DNA of 64,000 nt from Streptomyces sp. M41(2017) (GCF_002078175.1 NZ_MWFK01000002.1:806001-870000); one strand, 5' to 3'. Counted from the stretch's first letter, positions 41,027 to 50,674 are shown. The notes: a model not told the origin generated them from the letters alone. Numbers and translations are program-made.

Positions 41027-41962
41027 TCAGCCGCGCGCGATGCAGCTTCGTACGGTCGTGCCGGAAGCCCCCGTGTGGACACGGACAAGGTCCGATACGA
41101 CGTGCACGAGGAACAGGCCCCGTCCACCGATCTGCTCGGGACGCAGGGGGCGGCGGCCGGCCAGCGGATCGTTCAGCCGTCCCGCGTCCTGGACCTCGCA
41201 CACGATCTGCTCGCTCTCGGCCCAGATCCGCAGGGTGCCCGAACCGCCGCCGTGCACGACGCTGTTGGTCGTGAGCTCCGCGACGACGAGGCTCAGGTCC
41301 TGGAGGCGGGCCGGTGTCATACCGCGTTCCCGGGCCGCGCCCGCCGCGAAATCACGGACGGCCGGCAGGCCCGCCGCGTCGAACCGGACGGTGGCCGCTC
41401 CCGGCGGGTGGCACAGCGTCTCGTTGCAGCGCTCCAACACCGCGTCCGGATCGAAGGCAGGGCTGACCCGCTCCTGTCCGCCGCTGATGACGACGGGGTG
41501 GGTGGCGTGCGCGTCGGCGATCACCTCGTCGGAGAGGGCCCGCGCGTCGTACGGGCAGAGAATCGTTACGTCATGGCCGTCGAACGCGCGGTTGATCAGG
41601 GCCTCGTGCTGGAGGCAGGCCGGGTACTCCGCGGCCGTACGGCCGCGCCACACGGGTTCGCCGATGATCCGGACCCGCCGCCCCCGGTGGGTGTCGGTGA
41701 ACCGTCGCAGCACGGAGGGGATGATGCGGCCGGGGTTCCGGCCGTCCCGGGTCATGTCGATCCAGCGGACGTCGTCGCCCAGCGGTCCGAGCGCACGTCG
41801 GATCAGATCCAGCCGGCGGGTCGGCACGGCCACCGCCACCGGTTCCCCGGCGGCTACGCCCTCCGCGACGAAGCGCGTCGTCGTCTCCACGTATTCACGG
41901 TCACCGCGATAGAGGAGCGCGGGGTGGACGAAGGATTCGTCGCACCGATCCGTCGGCGTCAC
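41027..41962 (-). CDS. MEDS sensor domain fused to an RsbW-like ATPase
   Basis: 311 residues. The N-terminal half (about 8-165) is a MEDS domain: ESFVHPALLYRGDREYVETT, then PVAVAVPTRRLDLIRRAL and DVTILCPYDARALSDEV. The C-terminal half (about 195-311) is an HATPase_c_2 domain with N-box ELTTNSVVHGG and GGRGLFLVHVVSDL. MEDS is a sensory domain first noted in DcmR-type regulators. GTG at 41962 has GGAGG seven bases upstream; an upstream in-frame stretch lacks such a site. It is divergent from the SigF-like sigma gene, a natural candidate partner. Confidence 0.88.
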   Translation of the reverse strand: MTPTDRCDESFVHPALLYRGDREYVETTTRFVAEGVAAGEPVAVAVPTRRLDLIRRALGPLGDDVRWIDMTRDGRNPGRIIPSVLRRFTDTHRGRRVRIIGEPVWRGRTAAEYPACLQHEALINRAFDGHDVTILCPYDARALSDEVIADAHATHPVVISGGQERVSPAFDPDAVLERCNETLCHPPGAATVRFDAAGLPAVRDFAAGAARERGMTPARLQDLSLVVAELTTNSVVHGGGSGTLRIWAESEQIVCEVQDAGRLNDPLAGRRPLRPEQIGGRGLFLVHVVSDLVRVHTGASGTTVRSCIARG

Positions 41963-42384
41963 GACCCGGCCTCCGGGCTCCCGTCGCTGGTGCGCCGGGC
42001 CGGTCCGGTCCTTCGGCGCGCCACGGCGGACCCCGTCCGCCCGCCGTTCCGTTGCCACTCGATCTCCACCGTCTCACCTCGCCGACCGTTCTTGACCGTC
42101 CCGGCCGACCCGGGTACCGCCGTGTGGCCCGCACCGTCTCGGCCGCGCCTGATCCTCACTTGCCCCGCTTTGCCCGCCGGAACCGTCCGGGTCTCCGTTC
42201 GAGCAGTGATACGCCGGAGTGCATCCGAACGGTTCCACCGGCCCGGGCATGGCCCGTCCCGGGGCGGGCCGGGATGCCCCGGACACGGATCTGAAGAAAG
42301 TTTCGAGTCGGGGGGCATGAGTGGTGTGATGCAGGGCAGACGGGCCCTGGCATCAATTTCTTCGGACGATTTGGGGTGGGCGGC
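41963..42384. other. Divergent region upstream of the SigF-like gene, 422 bases
   Basis: No gene seen. It contains a structured GC palindrome at about 42243-42282 (GGGCAT and GGCCCG pair with CGGGCC and ATGCCC, with a 3-base bulge) that may be a leader hairpin, and a GGGTAC hexamer near 42114 without a matching -35 box. Promoters for both flanking genes should lie here but were not assigned. Confidence 0.4.
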
Positions 42385-43266
42385 ATGACAGCCGTGACGG
42401 CAGCGAAGGCAACGCACACGGCGCAGTCGGCGGCGACGACGGTGGAGGGCACGCTCCCGCAGATCGCCGAGCCGCTGAAGGTCAGCCCGAAGGACGCGCG
42501 TGAGCTGTCCCGGCAGTTCTTCGACCGCCTCACGGTGCTCGAAGAGGGCACCCACGAATACCAGTACGCGCGCAACACCCTCATCGAGATGAACCTCTCC
42601 CTCGTCAGGTACGCGGCGGCGCGCTTCCGCAGCCGCAGTCAGGGCGAGATGGAGGACATCGTCCAGGTCGGCACGATCGGGCTCATCAAGGCCATCGACC
42701 GGTTCGAGCTGACCCGTGAGGTCGAGTTCACCTCCTTCGCGGTGCCCTACATCGTCGGTGAGATCAAGCGCTTCTTCCGTGACACCAGCTGGGCCGTGCA
42801 TGTGCCGCGCCGTCTGCAGGAGGCCCGCGTCGAGCTCGCCAAGGCGACGGAGGAGCTGCGCACCCGCCTCGGCCGCACCCCCACCACGCGCGAGCTCTCC
42901 GAGCTGATGTCCCTGTCCGAGGAAGAGGTCATCGAGGCCCGCAAGGCGTCGAACGGCTACAACTCCTCCTCGCTCGACGCCGCGCTGACCGCCGACGGCG
43001 GTGCCGACGGCGAGGCCGTGCTCGCGGACTTCCTCGGTGAGGACGACCCGTCGCTGGAGCTGGTCGAGGACTTCAACTCCCTGGCCCCGCTCATCGCCGA
43101 GCTGGACGACCGTCAGCGCCGCATCATCCACATGCGTTTCGTCGAGGAGCGCACCCAGGCCCAGATCGGCGAGGAGCTCGGCATCTCCCAGATGCACGTC
43201 TCCCGGCTGATCACCCGCATCATCAAGCGGCTCCGCACGGGCCTGCTGGACCCCTCGATCGCCTGA
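42385..43266 (+). CDS. RNA polymerase sigma factor, SigB/SigF group
   Basis: 293 residues. Regions 2 to 4 are complete: region 2 FRSRSQGEMEDIVQVGTIGL and FTSFAVPYIVGEIKRFFRD, region 3 VHVPRRLQEARVELAKATEE with the HTH of LGRTPTTRELSELMSLSEE, and region 4 LDDRQRRIIHMRFVEERTQA with QIGEELGISQMHVSRLITRI. The VPRRLQE motif is diagnostic for the stress/sporulation group controlled by RsbW-type kinases. ATG at 42385 with GGGG eight bases upstream; a GTG nine bases earlier is possible. Streptomyces have many paralogues, so I do not assign a letter. Confidence 0.93.
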   Translation: MTAVTAAKATHTAQSAATTVEGTLPQIAEPLKVSPKDARELSRQFFDRLTVLEEGTHEYQYARNTLIEMNLSLVRYAAARFRSRSQGEMEDIVQVGTIGLIKAIDRFELTREVEFTSFAVPYIVGEIKRFFRDTSWAVHVPRRLQEARVELAKATEELRTRLGRTPTTRELSELMSLSEEEVIEARKASNGYNSSSLDAALTADGGADGEAVLADFLGEDDPSLELVEDFNSLAPLIAELDDRQRRIIHMRFVEERTQAQIGEELGISQMHVSRLITRIIKRLRTGLLDPSIA

Positions 43267-43460
43267 CCCCTCCCTTCTTCACACCCGGTTCGACGGTCCC
43301 GTCGTTCCCCGCCAGGACTCCGGTCCGGCGTGGGGCGGCGGGACCTGGCCGTTTGCGGGCTCTTCCCTCCGAACGGAGAGGGTCCTGTGCATCCCTTCGC
43401 ACGCTCTTGTTCCTGCTCCCGGCGACATTTTCCGGCTGCCGAAGAGTTATCTCTCACGCT

Positions 43461-43490
43461 TTGTTCACGACCTGCGTTCTGGGTTAGCCT
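43461..43490 (+). promoter_or_regulatory. Candidate vegetative promoter of the hybrid kinase gene
   Basis: TTGTTC (43461-43466), 18-base spacer, TAGCCT (43485-43490, fits TANNNT). About 125 bases upstream of the kinase start. The rest of the 357-base gap 43267-43623 shows nothing else clear. Confidence 0.4.
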
Positions 43491-43623
43491 GCGGCGTATT
43501 TTCTTGGCGGGACGACCCGCGATCCGCCGGAATTTCCACGGACAGGTGTGGGGGCCGCCGTGGGCCCGGCGTGGTTCCGAGTTCCGTGACACGGGACTCC
43601 AGGGGAGCGGAACGAGGGTGGGC

Positions 43624-46600
43624 ATGACCAGGGCAGCGAGCGGGACGTCCGAGCGGACCCCGGGCGAACAGGAGTTGCGCCAGTTGCTGGCCGGCCTCAC
43701 CGCCGTGCGCGACGGCGACTTCGGCACCCGGCTCCCCGACGAGGCCGGCGGCCTCCTCGGGGACATCGCGACCGTGTTCAACGGCATGGTCGACCAGCTG
43801 TCGGTGTTCACCTCGGAAGTCACCCGGGTGGCCCGGGAGGTGGGCACCGAGGGCACACTCGGCGGGCAGGCGGAGGTGCCGGGCGTCTCCGGTACGTGGG
43901 CCGATCTCACCGACTCCGTCAACGCCATGGCCGGCAACCTCACCACCCAGGTCCGTGACATCGCCCAGGTGGCCACGGCGGTCGCCAAGGGCGACCTGTC
44001 GCAGAAGATCGACGTTCCGGCGCGCGGCGAGATCCTCCAGCTGAAGGAGACCGTCAACACGATGGTCGACCAGCTCTCCGCGTTCGCCGACGAGGTCACC
44101 CGCGTCGCCCGCGAGGTCGGCACCGACGGACGCCTCGGCGGCCAGGCCCAGGTGCCCGGCGTCGGAGGTGTCTGGCGGGACCTCACCGACTCCGTCAACT
44201 TCATGGCCGGCAACCTCACCGCCCAGGTCCGCAACGTCGCGCAGGTCACGACGGCGGTGGCGCAGGGCGACCTGTCGCAGAAGATCACCGTCGACGCCCG
44301 CGGCGAGATCCTCGAACTCAAGAACACCATCAACACGATGGTCGACCAGCTCTCCGCGTTCGCCGACGAGGTCACCCGCGTCGCCCGCGAGGTCGGCACC
44401 GACGGACGCCTCGGCGGCCAGGCCGACGTCAAGGGGGTCAAGGGCACCTGGCGGGACCTCACCGACTCCGTCAACTTCATGGCCGGCAACCTCACCGCCC
44501 AGGTCCGCTCGATCGCCCAGGTGGCCACGGCCGTGGCCAAGGGCGACCTGTCGCAGAAGATCACCGTCGACGCCCGCGGCGAGATCCTCGAACTCAAGGA
44601 GACCATCAACACGATGGTCGAGCAGCTCTCGGCGTTCGCCGACGAGGTGACCCGGGTGGCCCGTGAGGTCGGCACGGCCGGCAACCTGGGCGGGCAGGCC
44701 ACCGTGCGGGGAGTCTCCGGCACGTGGAAGGACCTCACCGACAACGTCAACGTGATGGCGTCGAACCTGACCGGTCAGGTCCGCTCCATCGCGCAGGTGG
44801 CCACCGCCGTGGCCCGCGGCGACCTGTCGCAGAAGATCACCGTGGAGGCGAAGGGCGAGGTCGCCGCCCTGGCCGACGTCATCAACACGATGGTCGACAC
44901 CCTGTCCGCGTTCGCCGACGAGGTGACCCGCGTCGCCCGCGAGGTCGGTACCGAGGGGCGCCTCGGCGGCCAGGCGCACGTACCGAACGTGGCGGGCACC
45001 TGGAAGGACCTCACGGACAACGTCAACTCGATGGCCAACAACCTCACCGGCCAGGTGCGCAACATCGCCCTGGTGACGACGGCCGTGGCCAAGGGCGACC
45101 TGTCCAAGAAGATCGACGTCGACGCGCGCGGCGAGATCCTCGAACTCAAGACGACCATCAACACGATGGTGGACCAGCTCTCCGCGTTCGCGGCGGAGGT
45201 CACCCGGGTGGCCCGCGAGGTCGGCAGCGAGGGCCGGCTCGGCGGCCAGGCGGAGGTGGAGGGCGTCTCGGGCACGTGGAAGCGGCTGACCGAGAACGTG
45301 AACGAGCTCGCCGGCAACCTCACGCGCCAGGTCCGCGCGATCGCCGAGGTCACCAGCGCCGTCGCCGAGGGCGACCTGACCCGGTCCATCACCGTCGAGG
45401 CCTCGGGCGAGGTCGCCGATCTGAAGGACAACATCAACTCCATGGTGGAGTCGCTGCGTGAGACCACGCGCGCCAACCAGGAGCAGGACTGGCTCAAGAC
45501 GAACCTGGCGCGGATCTCCGGCCTGATGCAGGGCTATCGCGACCTGGACGTCGTCGCGGACCTCATCATGGACGAGCTCACCCCGCTGGTCGCCGCGCAG
45601 TACGGCGCGTTCTACCTGGCCGAGGAGACGGCCAAGGGCACGGAGCTGCGGCTCGTCGGCTCGTACGGCTACCCCGACGAGGAGGGGCGGCCCACCCGGA
45701 TTCCCCTCGGCCGTTCCCTCGTGGGCCAGGCCGCGCGCAGCCGCCGCGCCATCACCGTCGACGACGTGCCGCCGGGCTACGTCACCATCTCGTCCGGCCT
45801 CGGACGGACGGCACCGACCGCTCTCGTGGTGCTTCCCATCGTCGTCGAGGAGCAGGTGCTCGGCGTCATCGAGCTGGCCTCGGTGACGCGCTTCACGCAG
45901 GGCCACCGGACCTTCCTGGAACAGCTGATGGAGACCATCGGCGTCAACGTCAGCACGATCGTCGCCAACGCCCGCACCGACGAGCTGCTCGGCGAGTCCC
46001 AGCGGCTGACCGCCGAACTCCAGGCCCGATCCGAGGAGTTGCAGGTCCAGCAGGACGAACTCCAGCGGTCCAACGCGGAGCTGGAGGACAAGGCCTCCCT
46101 GCTGGCGACCCAGAACCGCGACATCGAGGCGAAGAACCTGCAGATCGAGCAGGCCCGGCAGGAGCTGGAGGCGCGGGCGCAACAGCTGTCCCTGGCCTCG
46201 AAGTACAAGTCCGAGTTCCTCGCGAACATGAGCCACGAACTGCGGACCCCGCTCAACAGCCTCCTCATCCTCGCCCAGTTGCTGGCGCAGAACCCCTCGC
46301 GCAACCTCACGCCGAAGCAGGTCGAGTACGCCGGGATCATCCACTCCGCGGGCTCCGACCTGCTCCAGCTGATCAACGACATCCTCGACCTGTCCAAGGT
46401 CGAGGCGGGAAAGATGGACGTCACCCCCGAACGGGTCCCGCTGCGCCAGCTCCTGGAGTACGTCGAGGCCACCTTCCGGCCCATGACCTCGCAGAAGAGC
46501 CTGGAGTTCACGGTCAGCACCGCGCCCGGCGCCCCCGTCGACCTCCTCACCGACGACTCCCGGCTGCGTCAGGTGCTGCGCAACCTGCTGTCGAACGCGG

Positions 46601-47895
46601 TCAAGTTCACCGAGCGCGGGCGCGTCGAGCTGCGGATCGAACCCGCGGCGGACCAGGAGATCCCGCCGGGCGTCCGGCACGGCGGGACCGTGGCCGCCTT
46701 CCGCGTCAAGGACACCGGCATCGGCATCCCCGAGCAGCAGCTGGAGACGATCTTCGGCGCCTTCCAGCAGGCCGACGGCACGACCAGCCGCAAATACGGC
46801 GGGACCGGGCTGGGGCTGTCCATCACCCGGGAGATCGCCCATCTGCTGGGCGGCGCGGTCACCGTCGACAGCGTGCCGGGGCAGGGCAGCACGTTCACCC
46901 TCTTCCTGCCGGTCGCCCGGCCCGAGTTCGAGGCGCTGCTGGTCGGCGGCCGGAAGCCCGAGGGGGGACCGGACGCGTTGGCGCCCGCGGAGACCCGGCA
47001 CGCGATCGCCGGTTCGGCCGGCCCGGCCCGTTCCCGCAGGCGCCGGCTGCTGGTCGTCGAGGACCGGCCGCGGGGGCTGCTGACGCTGGTCGCGGAGAGC
47101 GCGGTCGGGGACGTCGCGCGCAGCCGTGACGAGGGCGCCGCACGCGAGTCCGTCGACGTCGTCACCGTCGTCGGGGCGCAGGAGGCGGCGAGCGCGCTGG
47201 CCGCCGAGCCGTGGCACTGCGTCGTCCTCGAACTCGGCCCACCGGGCGGGGAGACGGCCCGCTTCCTCGAAGCCGTCGAGGGCGACTCCGCTCTCGCGAC
47301 GGTACCGGTCCTCGTCCACAACGGCAGCCGGGTGGACCTCGCGCAGGAACAGGCGCTGCAGTCCCGCTCCGGCGCCCGGTCCCTGGAGTTCCTGTCCAGC
47401 CTGGACGAGTTGCGCGAACGCATCGCCCTGCACCTGTCCGCCGAACAGCCGGGCGACGTGGTGCCGCTGGTGCGCGCCGAGGAGGCACGGCGGCAGCCCG
47501 CGCAGCCGATCGACGACGCGTTCCGCGGCCGTACGGTGCTGGTCGTCGACGACGACGCCCGCAACCTCTTCGCGCTCAGCGGCATTCTGGAGCTGCACGG
47601 CTTCCAGGTGCTGCACGCGGAGAACGGCAGGAAGGGCATCGAGACGCTGCTGGCCCGGCCCGAGATCGCGTTGATCCTGATGGACGTGATGATGCCCGAG
47701 ATGGACGGGTACGCGGCGACGGCCGAGATCCGGAAGATGCCGCGCTACGCGGGCCTGCCGATCATCGCGGTGACCGCGAAGGCCATGCCGGGAGACCGCG
47801 AGAAGAGCCTCCTGTCGGGGGCCAGCGACCATGTCACCAAGCCGGTCGACACCGATGACCTCATCGCCTGTGTCCACCGCTGGCTCGGAGAGTGA
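43624..47895 (+). CDS. Cytosolic HAMP-array hybrid histidine kinase
   Basis: 1423 residues, no membrane segment. Order: about six and a half tandem 92-residue HAMP units (about 18-625), GAF domain (about 635-775), coiled coil (about 785-860), HisKA with phosphoacceptor His871 in SHELRTPLN, HATPase (about 975-1098, ending FTLFLP), a degenerate receiver (about 1139-1285) with Glu1203 where the Asp should be, and a canonical receiver (about 1302-1423) with Asp1354 in LMDVMMPEMDG. The layout resembles fungal group III (Nik1/Os-1) osmosensor kinases and the Streptomyces OsaA type. ATG 43624; a GTG two codons earlier is possible. The ANTAR-phosphatase gene follows after 105 bases. Confidence 0.92.
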   Translation: MTRAASGTSERTPGEQELRQLLAGLTAVRDGDFGTRLPDEAGGLLGDIATVFNGMVDQLSVFTSEVTRVAREVGTEGTLGGQAEVPGVSGTWADLTDSVNAMAGNLTTQVRDIAQVATAVAKGDLSQKIDVPARGEILQLKETVNTMVDQLSAFADEVTRVAREVGTDGRLGGQAQVPGVGGVWRDLTDSVNFMAGNLTAQVRNVAQVTTAVAQGDLSQKITVDARGEILELKNTINTMVDQLSAFADEVTRVAREVGTDGRLGGQADVKGVKGTWRDLTDSVNFMAGNLTAQVRSIAQVATAVAKGDLSQKITVDARGEILELKETINTMVEQLSAFADEVTRVAREVGTAGNLGGQATVRGVSGTWKDLTDNVNVMASNLTGQVRSIAQVATAVARGDLSQKITVEAKGEVAALADVINTMVDTLSAFADEVTRVAREVGTEGRLGGQAHVPNVAGTWKDLTDNVNSMANNLTGQVRNIALVTTAVAKGDLSKKIDVDARGEILELKTTINTMVDQLSAFAAEVTRVAREVGSEGRLGGQAEVEGVSGTWKRLTENVNELAGNLTRQVRAIAEVTSAVAEGDLTRSITVEASGEVADLKDNINSMVESLRETTRANQEQDWLKTNLARISGLMQGYRDLDVVADLIMDELTPLVAAQYGAFYLAEETAKGTELRLVGSYGYPDEEGRPTRIPLGRSLVGQAARSRRAITVDDVPPGYVTISSGLGRTAPTALVVLPIVVEEQVLGVIELASVTRFTQGHRTFLEQLMETIGVNVSTIVANARTDELLGESQRLTAELQARSEELQVQQDELQRSNAELEDKASLLATQNRDIEAKNLQIEQARQELEARAQQLSLASKYKSEFLANMSHELRTPLNSLLILAQLLAQNPSRNLTPKQVEYAGIIHSAGSDLLQLINDILDLSKVEAGKMDVTPERVPLRQLLEYVEATFRPMTSQKSLEFTVSTAPGAPVDLLTDDSRLRQVLRNLLSNAVKFTERGRVELRIEPAADQEIPPGVRHGGTVAAFRVKDTGIGIPEQQLETIFGAFQQADGTTSRKYGGTGLGLSITREIAHLLGGAVTVDSVPGQGSTFTLFLPVARPEFEALLVGGRKPEGGPDALAPAETRHAIAGSAGPARSRRRRLLVVEDRPRGLLTLVAESAVGDVARSRDEGAARESVDVVTVVGAQEAASALAAEPWHCVVLELGPPGGETARFLEAVEGDSALATVPVLVHNGSRVDLAQEQALQSRSGARSLEFLSSLDELRERIALHLSAEQPGDVVPLVRAEEARRQPAQPIDDAFRGRTVLVVDDDARNLFALSGILELHGFQVLHAENGRKGIETLLARPEIALILMDVMMPEMDGYAATAEIRKMPRYAGLPIIAVTAKAMPGDREKSLLSGASDHVTKPVDTDDLIACVHRWLGE
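43675..45520 (+). repeat. 276-bp tandem repeats encoding HAMP units
   Basis: Units begin at about 43675, 43951, 44227, 44503, 44779, 45055 and 45331 (last one half-length). Each full unit encodes 92 residues with recurring AVAKGDLSQKI, NTMVDQLSAFADEVTRVARE and LTDSVNFMAGNLT. Long stretches are identical at DNA level between the units at 43951, 44227 and 44503, so slippage or recombination could change copy number in frame. Confidence 0.9.
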
Positions 47896-48000
47896 CATGG
47901 CGTCCGGCACCGACAGCCGCTGCCGGCCGGCGGGGGAACCCCCCGCGCCGGCGCCTCTCCCCCGCGCCCTCGGGCGTCCCCGCCGAGGAGCAGTCGCACG

Positions 48001-50484
48001 GTGAACAGTCCTGAGCCGACCGGCGCCGGCGTCGACGACGTGTCCGGCACGTCGGAGATGGAACGGGCAAAGGACCCGGCGGACGCGGGCGGTCCCTCTC
48101 CCGTCGGCCGGCTGGCGGCCACGGTCGAGCGGCTGCGCCATGAGGTGCGGGCGGCTCACCTGGAGGCCGACGGACGGGCGCTGATCGAGCTGGCCAAGGG
48201 CATCCTGGTCGAGCGGTTGAGCTGCGGTCCCGCCCAGGCGGCCCGTCAGCTGGCCGAGTTGGCCGGGCAGGCGAGGGTGCCGCAGCTCCAGCTCGCCGTC
48301 GAGATCATCAACCAGGCCGCGCACGACCGGCTCTCCGAGGTGACCGGCACCTTCCTCGCCGTCACGGCGGCGCGCGCGTCCGACCACGACTCCCCCGCCG
48401 TGCGGCTGCGCGCGGCGGAGAGCGGCGCCCTGGCCGCGAACGACACCCAGGCCGTCGCCGACTCCCTGCTCCAGCACGCGCTGGCCCCGCTCGGGGCCGT
48501 CGCCGTGGCCATCTGGGCGGCCGCCGCGGACGGTTCCCTGTCCCTGGCGGGCAGCGCGGGATTCCCGGCCGACGAGGCCGGACGCTGGCGCTATGTGCCA
48601 CCGGGCGTGACGACGATGGCGCGCCGGGCGCTGACCGAGCGGTCCACCCAGTGGGTCACCGCGCTGTCCGGCACGGGACTGCCCTCCATCGGGCACGCGG
48701 ACCGTCCGGACGGCGGACGGGTGGCCGTCCCCGCCGGTTCCGGGGGCCGGGTCCACGGAGTCCTCGAAATCGTCTGGCCGTCCCCGCTGGCACCGCAGCC
48801 TCCGCAGGTCGTGCGGCAGGTCGAGGCGCTGGCGGAGCTGTGCTCGCACACGCTGGAGACGCACGTGCCGCCCGGCGAGGACCGCGAGGCGCGCGGAACG
48901 ACGGAGGTCGCCGAACTGGTCGACCTGGTCGACGGGTTGCACGATCCCGCTCTCGTGCTGGTGCCGTACCTGGACGACCGGGGGCGGCTGGCCGACTTCC
49001 GCATCCGCCATGTGAACAGCCGGTTCCTCGACCCGGCCGGCCGGCCCCGGGGAAGTGTCCAGGGCGCGCTGCTGCTGGAGGCCTACCCGATGGCCGCCGG
49101 GGACAGCGAGCTGTTCCGGTGCATCGAGCGGGTGCATGCCACCGGGGAGCCGTTCCGGGCCCGCCGGATGGACCTCACGGCGCTGGTCGACCAGGTGCCG
49201 CTGTCGTCGGTGGCCGACATCAGCGTCAGCCGGCACGGCGGGGCACTGCTGTTCATCTGGCGTATCGAGGACGAGACGGCGCGGCTGGCGAGCCTGCTCC
49301 AGCACGCCCAACGGCTCGGCAGGATCGGTGGGTTCGAGGAGAACCTGGTGACCGGCGAGACCACCTGGAACGACACCCTCTTCGACCTGTACGGCCGTTC
49401 CCCCTCGGTCGGGCCGGTGCCCTTGGAGGAGCTGTCCACGCACACGCATCCGGACGACGCCGTGACCATCGGCCGCTTCCTGCGGACGGTCCTGCACCAT
49501 CGGCGGCCCGCGTCGGCCGCGTTCCGGCTGCAGCGGCCCGACGGGGTCACCCGGCACATCCGGATGGTGGCCGAGCCGGTGCTCGACGCCGAGGACCGGT
49601 TGTTCGTCGTCCGCGGCGCCTACCAGGACATCTCGGCGCAGCACTGGACCGAGGTCGCCCTGGCCGTCACCCGCGACCAGCTCGCCCACACCGAGCAGCA
49701 GGCCCACGAGCGCAACCGGCTGACCCTCCAGCTGCAGCACGCGATCATGCCGCCCACCCAGGCTCCGCTGCGGGCGCCGGGGCTCGGCGTGGCGGTCCGC
49801 TACCGCCCCGCGGAGACCGAGCAGCTCGTCGGCGGCGACTGGTACGACGCCGTCGTCCTGCCCTCCGGTCTGGTCCTGCTGTGCGTCGGGGACGTCGCGG
49901 GACACGGCATAGAGGCCGCCACCAGCATGGTGGTGCTGCGCAACGCGCTGCGCGGACTGGCCGTGACGGGTGCCGGACCGGGCCAGCTGCTGTCGTGGCT
50001 GAACGCCGTGGCGCACCATCTGACCGGTGGGGTCACCGCCACGGCGGTGTGCGGCATCTACGATCCGCGCCGCCGTGTGCTGCGCTGGGCCCGGGCCGGG
50101 CATCTGCCGCCCGTACTGGTCCGTGACGCGGACGCCGCCCCGCTCCCTTTGATCAAGGGCATCCTGCTCGGCGCCGTGCCCGAGGCGACGTTCGAGGAGG
50201 ACGAGGTGCAACTCGCCGTCCACGACACGCTGTTGATGTTCACGGACGGTCTGATCGAGCGGCGCGACCGTTCGGTGGAGGTGTCGCTGCGCCAACTGCT
50301 CCAGGCCGCGCGTACGACCTCCCGGACCCTGGACCACCAGCTCGACCGGCTGCTGACGTACAGCAGGTCCGATACGGACGACGACACGTGCATCGTCGGA
50401 ATCCAGGTGGAGGGGACAGAACCCGGGGACGGCACGGAGAAGCCGGGGGGCGAGGCCGACGGGTCCGGAGGTGCCGTCGGCTGA
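48001..50484 (+). CDS. ANTAR-GAF-PAS-SpoIIE type PP2C phosphatase
   Basis: 827 residues. An ANTAR-like three-helix region at about 48-112 (LRHEVRAAHLEADGRALIEL, AKGILVERLSCGPAQAARQL), then a GAF domain (about 140-300), two PAS-like domains (about 305-425 and 430-555; the second has THPDDAVTIGRFL), and a SpoIIE PP2C domain (about 575-800) with GGDWYDAVV, VGDVAGHGIEAA and MFTDGLIERRD. ANTAR domains bind paired RNA hairpins in antiterminators; here it may instead bind protein. GTG at 48001 with GAGGAG ten bases upstream. It follows the hybrid kinase by 105 bases and is probably co-transcribed. Confidence 0.88.
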   Translation: MNSPEPTGAGVDDVSGTSEMERAKDPADAGGPSPVGRLAATVERLRHEVRAAHLEADGRALIELAKGILVERLSCGPAQAARQLAELAGQARVPQLQLAVEIINQAAHDRLSEVTGTFLAVTAARASDHDSPAVRLRAAESGALAANDTQAVADSLLQHALAPLGAVAVAIWAAAADGSLSLAGSAGFPADEAGRWRYVPPGVTTMARRALTERSTQWVTALSGTGLPSIGHADRPDGGRVAVPAGSGGRVHGVLEIVWPSPLAPQPPQVVRQVEALAELCSHTLETHVPPGEDREARGTTEVAELVDLVDGLHDPALVLVPYLDDRGRLADFRIRHVNSRFLDPAGRPRGSVQGALLLEAYPMAAGDSELFRCIERVHATGEPFRARRMDLTALVDQVPLSSVADISVSRHGGALLFIWRIEDETARLASLLQHAQRLGRIGGFEENLVTGETTWNDTLFDLYGRSPSVGPVPLEELSTHTHPDDAVTIGRFLRTVLHHRRPASAAFRLQRPDGVTRHIRMVAEPVLDAEDRLFVVRGAYQDISAQHWTEVALAVTRDQLAHTEQQAHERNRLTLQLQHAIMPPTQAPLRAPGLGVAVRYRPAETEQLVGGDWYDAVVLPSGLVLLCVGDVAGHGIEAATSMVVLRNALRGLAVTGAGPGQLLSWLNAVAHHLTGGVTATAVCGIYDPRRRVLRWARAGHLPPVLVRDADAAPLPLIKGILLGAVPEATFEEDEVQLAVHDTLLMFTDGLIERRDRSVEVSLRQLLQAARTTSRTLDHQLDRLLTYSRSDTDDDTCIVGIQVEGTEPGDGTEKPGGEADGSGGAVG

Positions 50485-50674
50485 CGGGCGCCGGTCCGGG
50501 ACCGGAGACGTGAGGCGGCCCCGCCGACAGCCGGGGGGGGTGACTGCCTGCGGGGCCGCGAAGCTCGGGTCCGCCAGGGGGGATGGCGTCCTCAAGCTGT
50601 CTCAGCATGCTGGTGCCCCGCTCTCAGCGCTGTATGCACACGGGTTTCCGCGCTTCTTTCCCCCGGATGGAGCA

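Noticed and set aside
42110..42119. GGGTAC hexamer considered as a SigB-type -10 box for the SigF-like gene
   Set aside because: No GNNT box at 14-16 bases upstream and the site is 270 bases from the start codon.
43675..45520. Regular repeats that might suggest a CRISPR array or satellite DNA
   Set aside because: Unit length of 276 bases without short spacers, and the repeats encode HAMP domains in frame.
43465..50595. 2376-codon minus-strand frame under the kinase and phosphatase genes
   Set aside because: Antisense shadow created by GC-rich third positions and the HAMP repeats; no recognisable domain, while the plus strand encodes complete kinase and phosphatase domains.
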